A stretch of 64,000 bases of DNA, taken from assembly GCF_001435295.1 (NCBI RefSeq), contig NZ_CM003594.1, positions 1,240,001 through 1,304,000 of the forward strand, written 5' to 3'. Shown piece by piece: positions 62,880 to 64,000 of this stretch; position 1 is the first letter of the stretch, and each line of letters begins with the position of its first letter. Position numbers and translations under genes: made by a program. This stretch comes from Psychrobacter sp. P11F6 (GTDB lineage Bacteria; Pseudomonadota; Gammaproteobacteria; Pseudomonadales; Moraxellaceae). The notes under the pieces were generated by a model that saw nothing but the letters and a program-made list of their open reading frames with translations, searched no databases and had not been told where the DNA came from.

Positions 62880-63662
62880 TTAACGGATAGGCGTTAATAC
62901 TTGCCCACGGCAACTATCAGTACTCGCATCTAATGTCTCATATTGCTTATAATAGCTGACGATCAGCTCTTCCAAAGCGACGTTGGTCTGTGAATCATGG
63001 GTATTGACGTAAGCTTCGCGGGCTTGTTCAAGCCAACGATCTGCCATGCGAAAATGGATGCCTGATTCCCGCCAGCCGCGCTCGCACTGGTTCGTAGCAG
63101 CCCAAATTAAAGCGACCTCGCTGAAAGCTATCTCTCGTGGTGCTGACTCGATACCACCGCTATCTTTTAGCGCGCTTAAGGTTGCCCATAGATCGGGGCG
63201 CATGAGAGCAGAGTTTGATGGTATGTCTTGAATAAGGTTGAGATCTTGTTCCTTGCCATTTTTCAAGGTGGTCAAAATCGTCTCTGCTGCCTGTGCTGCC
63301 TGTGCTGCTTGCTGTCCAGCAGGTGAACGACTATTCATGCTGTCTTGATGGATGGCGTAGTTAAGCCAAGCCTGAGCTTTATAGGCAAAGTATTGTTGAC
63401 GTGCGCTCATGTTTTTTTGTTGATACGCTTGTAACTCTTTCAACATACAATTCATAGCACGTTGGCGCGTACTTTGGTATTTTGGGTGGTGAGACTGAGT
63501 TTGGACATCATTGGCACAGTGAGTAGCGTCATGGGTTACTGCCACTTCAGGAGTATGATGACTCGCCGATGCAATCGAGGTCATTGTCAGGAAAAAAACG
63601 GTTGATAATAAAGCCTTTATAGGCTGTTTATAATGGGCTGCTTTGTCGGCAGGATTAGGCAT
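62880..63662 (-). CDS. Exported protein of unknown function
   Basis: 260 residues. The ATG at 63662 is chosen because AAGG lies about ten bases upstream and it puts the signal peptide (ALLSTVFFLTMTSIASA) close to the N-terminus; an open frame extends 25 codons further. The mature part has four Cys that could pair (HCANDV, NCMLKEL, NQCERGW, DSCRGQV) and a helical bulk with an Ala/Gln-rich repeat (AGQQAAQAAQAAETIL). I do not recognise a family. It lies upstream of a large surface protein gene's end, on the same strand, about 170 bases away. Confidence 0.75.
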   Translation of the reverse strand: MPNPADKAAHYKQPIKALLSTVFFLTMTSIASASHHTPEVAVTHDATHCANDVQTQSHHPKYQSTRQRAMNCMLKELQAYQQKNMSARQQYFAYKAQAWLNYAIHQDSMNSRSPAGQQAAQAAQAAETILTTLKNGKEQDLNLIQDIPSNSALMRPDLWATLSALKDSGGIESAPREIAFSEVALIWAATNQCERGWRESGIHFRMADRWLEQAREAYVNTHDSQTNVALEELIVSYYKQYETLDASTDSCRGQVLTPIR

Positions 63663-63791
63663 GATGCAAAACCTTATATTAAGCGGATCAGTATCAATAT
63701 TGGTATTGGTACTTGCGGTTTTCGGCGCTGATCTCATCGCTTATTAAAATATATCTGTCATATAATATGATGAACAGCGCGATAACGCCCG

Positions 63792-63820
63792 CATTGTCGT
63801 CAGATGATAACACGACAATG
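63792..63820. repeat. Inverted repeat between the last two genes
   Basis: CATTGTCGT (63792-63800) and ACGACAATG (63812-63820) are a perfect 9-base inverted repeat with an 11-base loop. There is no T-run on either side, so function as a terminator is doubtful. Confidence 0.45.
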
Positions 63821-63828
63821 GGGATAAA

Positions 63829-64000
63829 TTACAATGTAGAGTGAGTCGTCAAACGCTGGTTCTTACGTGGATCATCACGTTTGAATAGGTCTTCGTCAAA
63901 CTTGAAACGTAATCTAAAGTAAGCGCCTTCCATAGTGCTATCGTCATAAGCGATGTCTTCATCCTCAAAGCCCATGAAGTTATAACCTAGTGACAACCAA
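63829..64000 (-). CDS. C-terminal end of a large outer-membrane/surface protein (partial)
   Basis: Only the last 56 codons are in the window; the 5' part lies beyond the right edge. The frame reads WLSLGYNFMGFEDEDIAYDD then GAYFRLRFKFDEDLF and ends RLTTHSTL. Alternating hydrophobic residues with a terminal aromatic/charged beta-strand suggest the last strands of an outer-membrane beta-barrel. Similar ends (LGYNxxGFxD, YxRLRxKFDED) are known from large repeat-bearing surface proteins of Psychrobacter and relatives. Low-level assignment, because so little is visible. Confidence 0.6.
   Translation of the reverse strand, partial: WLSLGYNFMGFEDEDIAYDDSTMEGAYFRLRFKFDEDLFKRDDPRKNQRLTTHSTL

Noticed and set aside
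1..64000. CRISPR arrays, integrated prophage or additional tRNA/rRNA genes
   Set aside because: No regularly spaced repeats, no phage structural or integrase genes, and only one tRNA-like cloverleaf was found by reading.

Overview
The window looks like chromosome of a Psychrobacter-type bacterium (Moraxellaceae, Gammaproteobacteria). The evidence is the moderately AT-rich sequence, an rpsF-rpsR-rplI operon without priB, type II secretion genes split over several sites, divergent ppsA and ppsR, an N-terminally extended SthA, and many proteins with extra polar or Asn-rich linkers. Genus assignment is inference from protein character; no search was run.

Layout. 0-9.5 kb: housekeeping genes (queA, dinB, tRNA-Leu(CAA), fpr, trmO), the type II secretion ATPase gspE, an O-acyltransferase and a TatD nuclease. 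9.5-18 kb: a TetR regulator, the minor pseudopilin operon gspHIJK, a FabR-like regulator, dgt, a His-rich lipoprotein behind a clear Zur-type operator, and ychF. 18-29.2 kb is the most accessory-looking part: a UvrD/Rep-like helicase, three tandem paralogous formylglycine-generating-enzyme-fold exported proteins separated by repeats that carry a broken coding fragment, and a 1547-residue SF1 helicase with a C-terminal Vsr-like nuclease domain. 29.5-32.2 kb: a D-amino-acid-dehydrogenase-like oxidase with RidA, then a complete IS5-family insertion sequence with matching inverted repeats and a TA duplication.

32-44.6 kb: a small membrane protein, an ECHDC3-like crotonase lacking both catalytic glutamates, a VOC protein divergent from a LysR regulator, a Sel1-repeat protein, a glycerate kinase/GntP permease pair, late cobalamin genes (cobT, cobS, cobC-like), and the ribosomal operon rpsF-rpsR-rplI with a leader that fits the S6:S18 autoregulatory motif. 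44.7-50.9 kb: ppsA and its regulator ppsR, a small lipoprotein, and sthA. 51-57.5 kb: an export operon (TolC-like, YihY/BrkB, HlyD-like, two ABC-2 permeases) with no ATPase gene in view. 58-64 kb: glpK with a loop insertion, a glycine-zipper protein, an exo/endonuclease-phosphatase family protein, a TetR regulator, an exported protein of unknown function and the 3' end of a large surface protein.

Genes that appear to work together: RidA would clear imines made by the neighbouring oxidase; GntP would import glycerate for the kinase; PpsR would switch PpsA through Thr420 next to His422; GspE and GspHIJK belong to one secretion machine whose other parts lie outside the window; the Zur operator probably controls the His-rich lipoprotein and, by stop/start overlap, perhaps dgt. 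The best candidates for something undescribed are the tandem FGE-fold lipoprotein cluster between two helicase genes and the Zur/lipoprotein/dgt unit.
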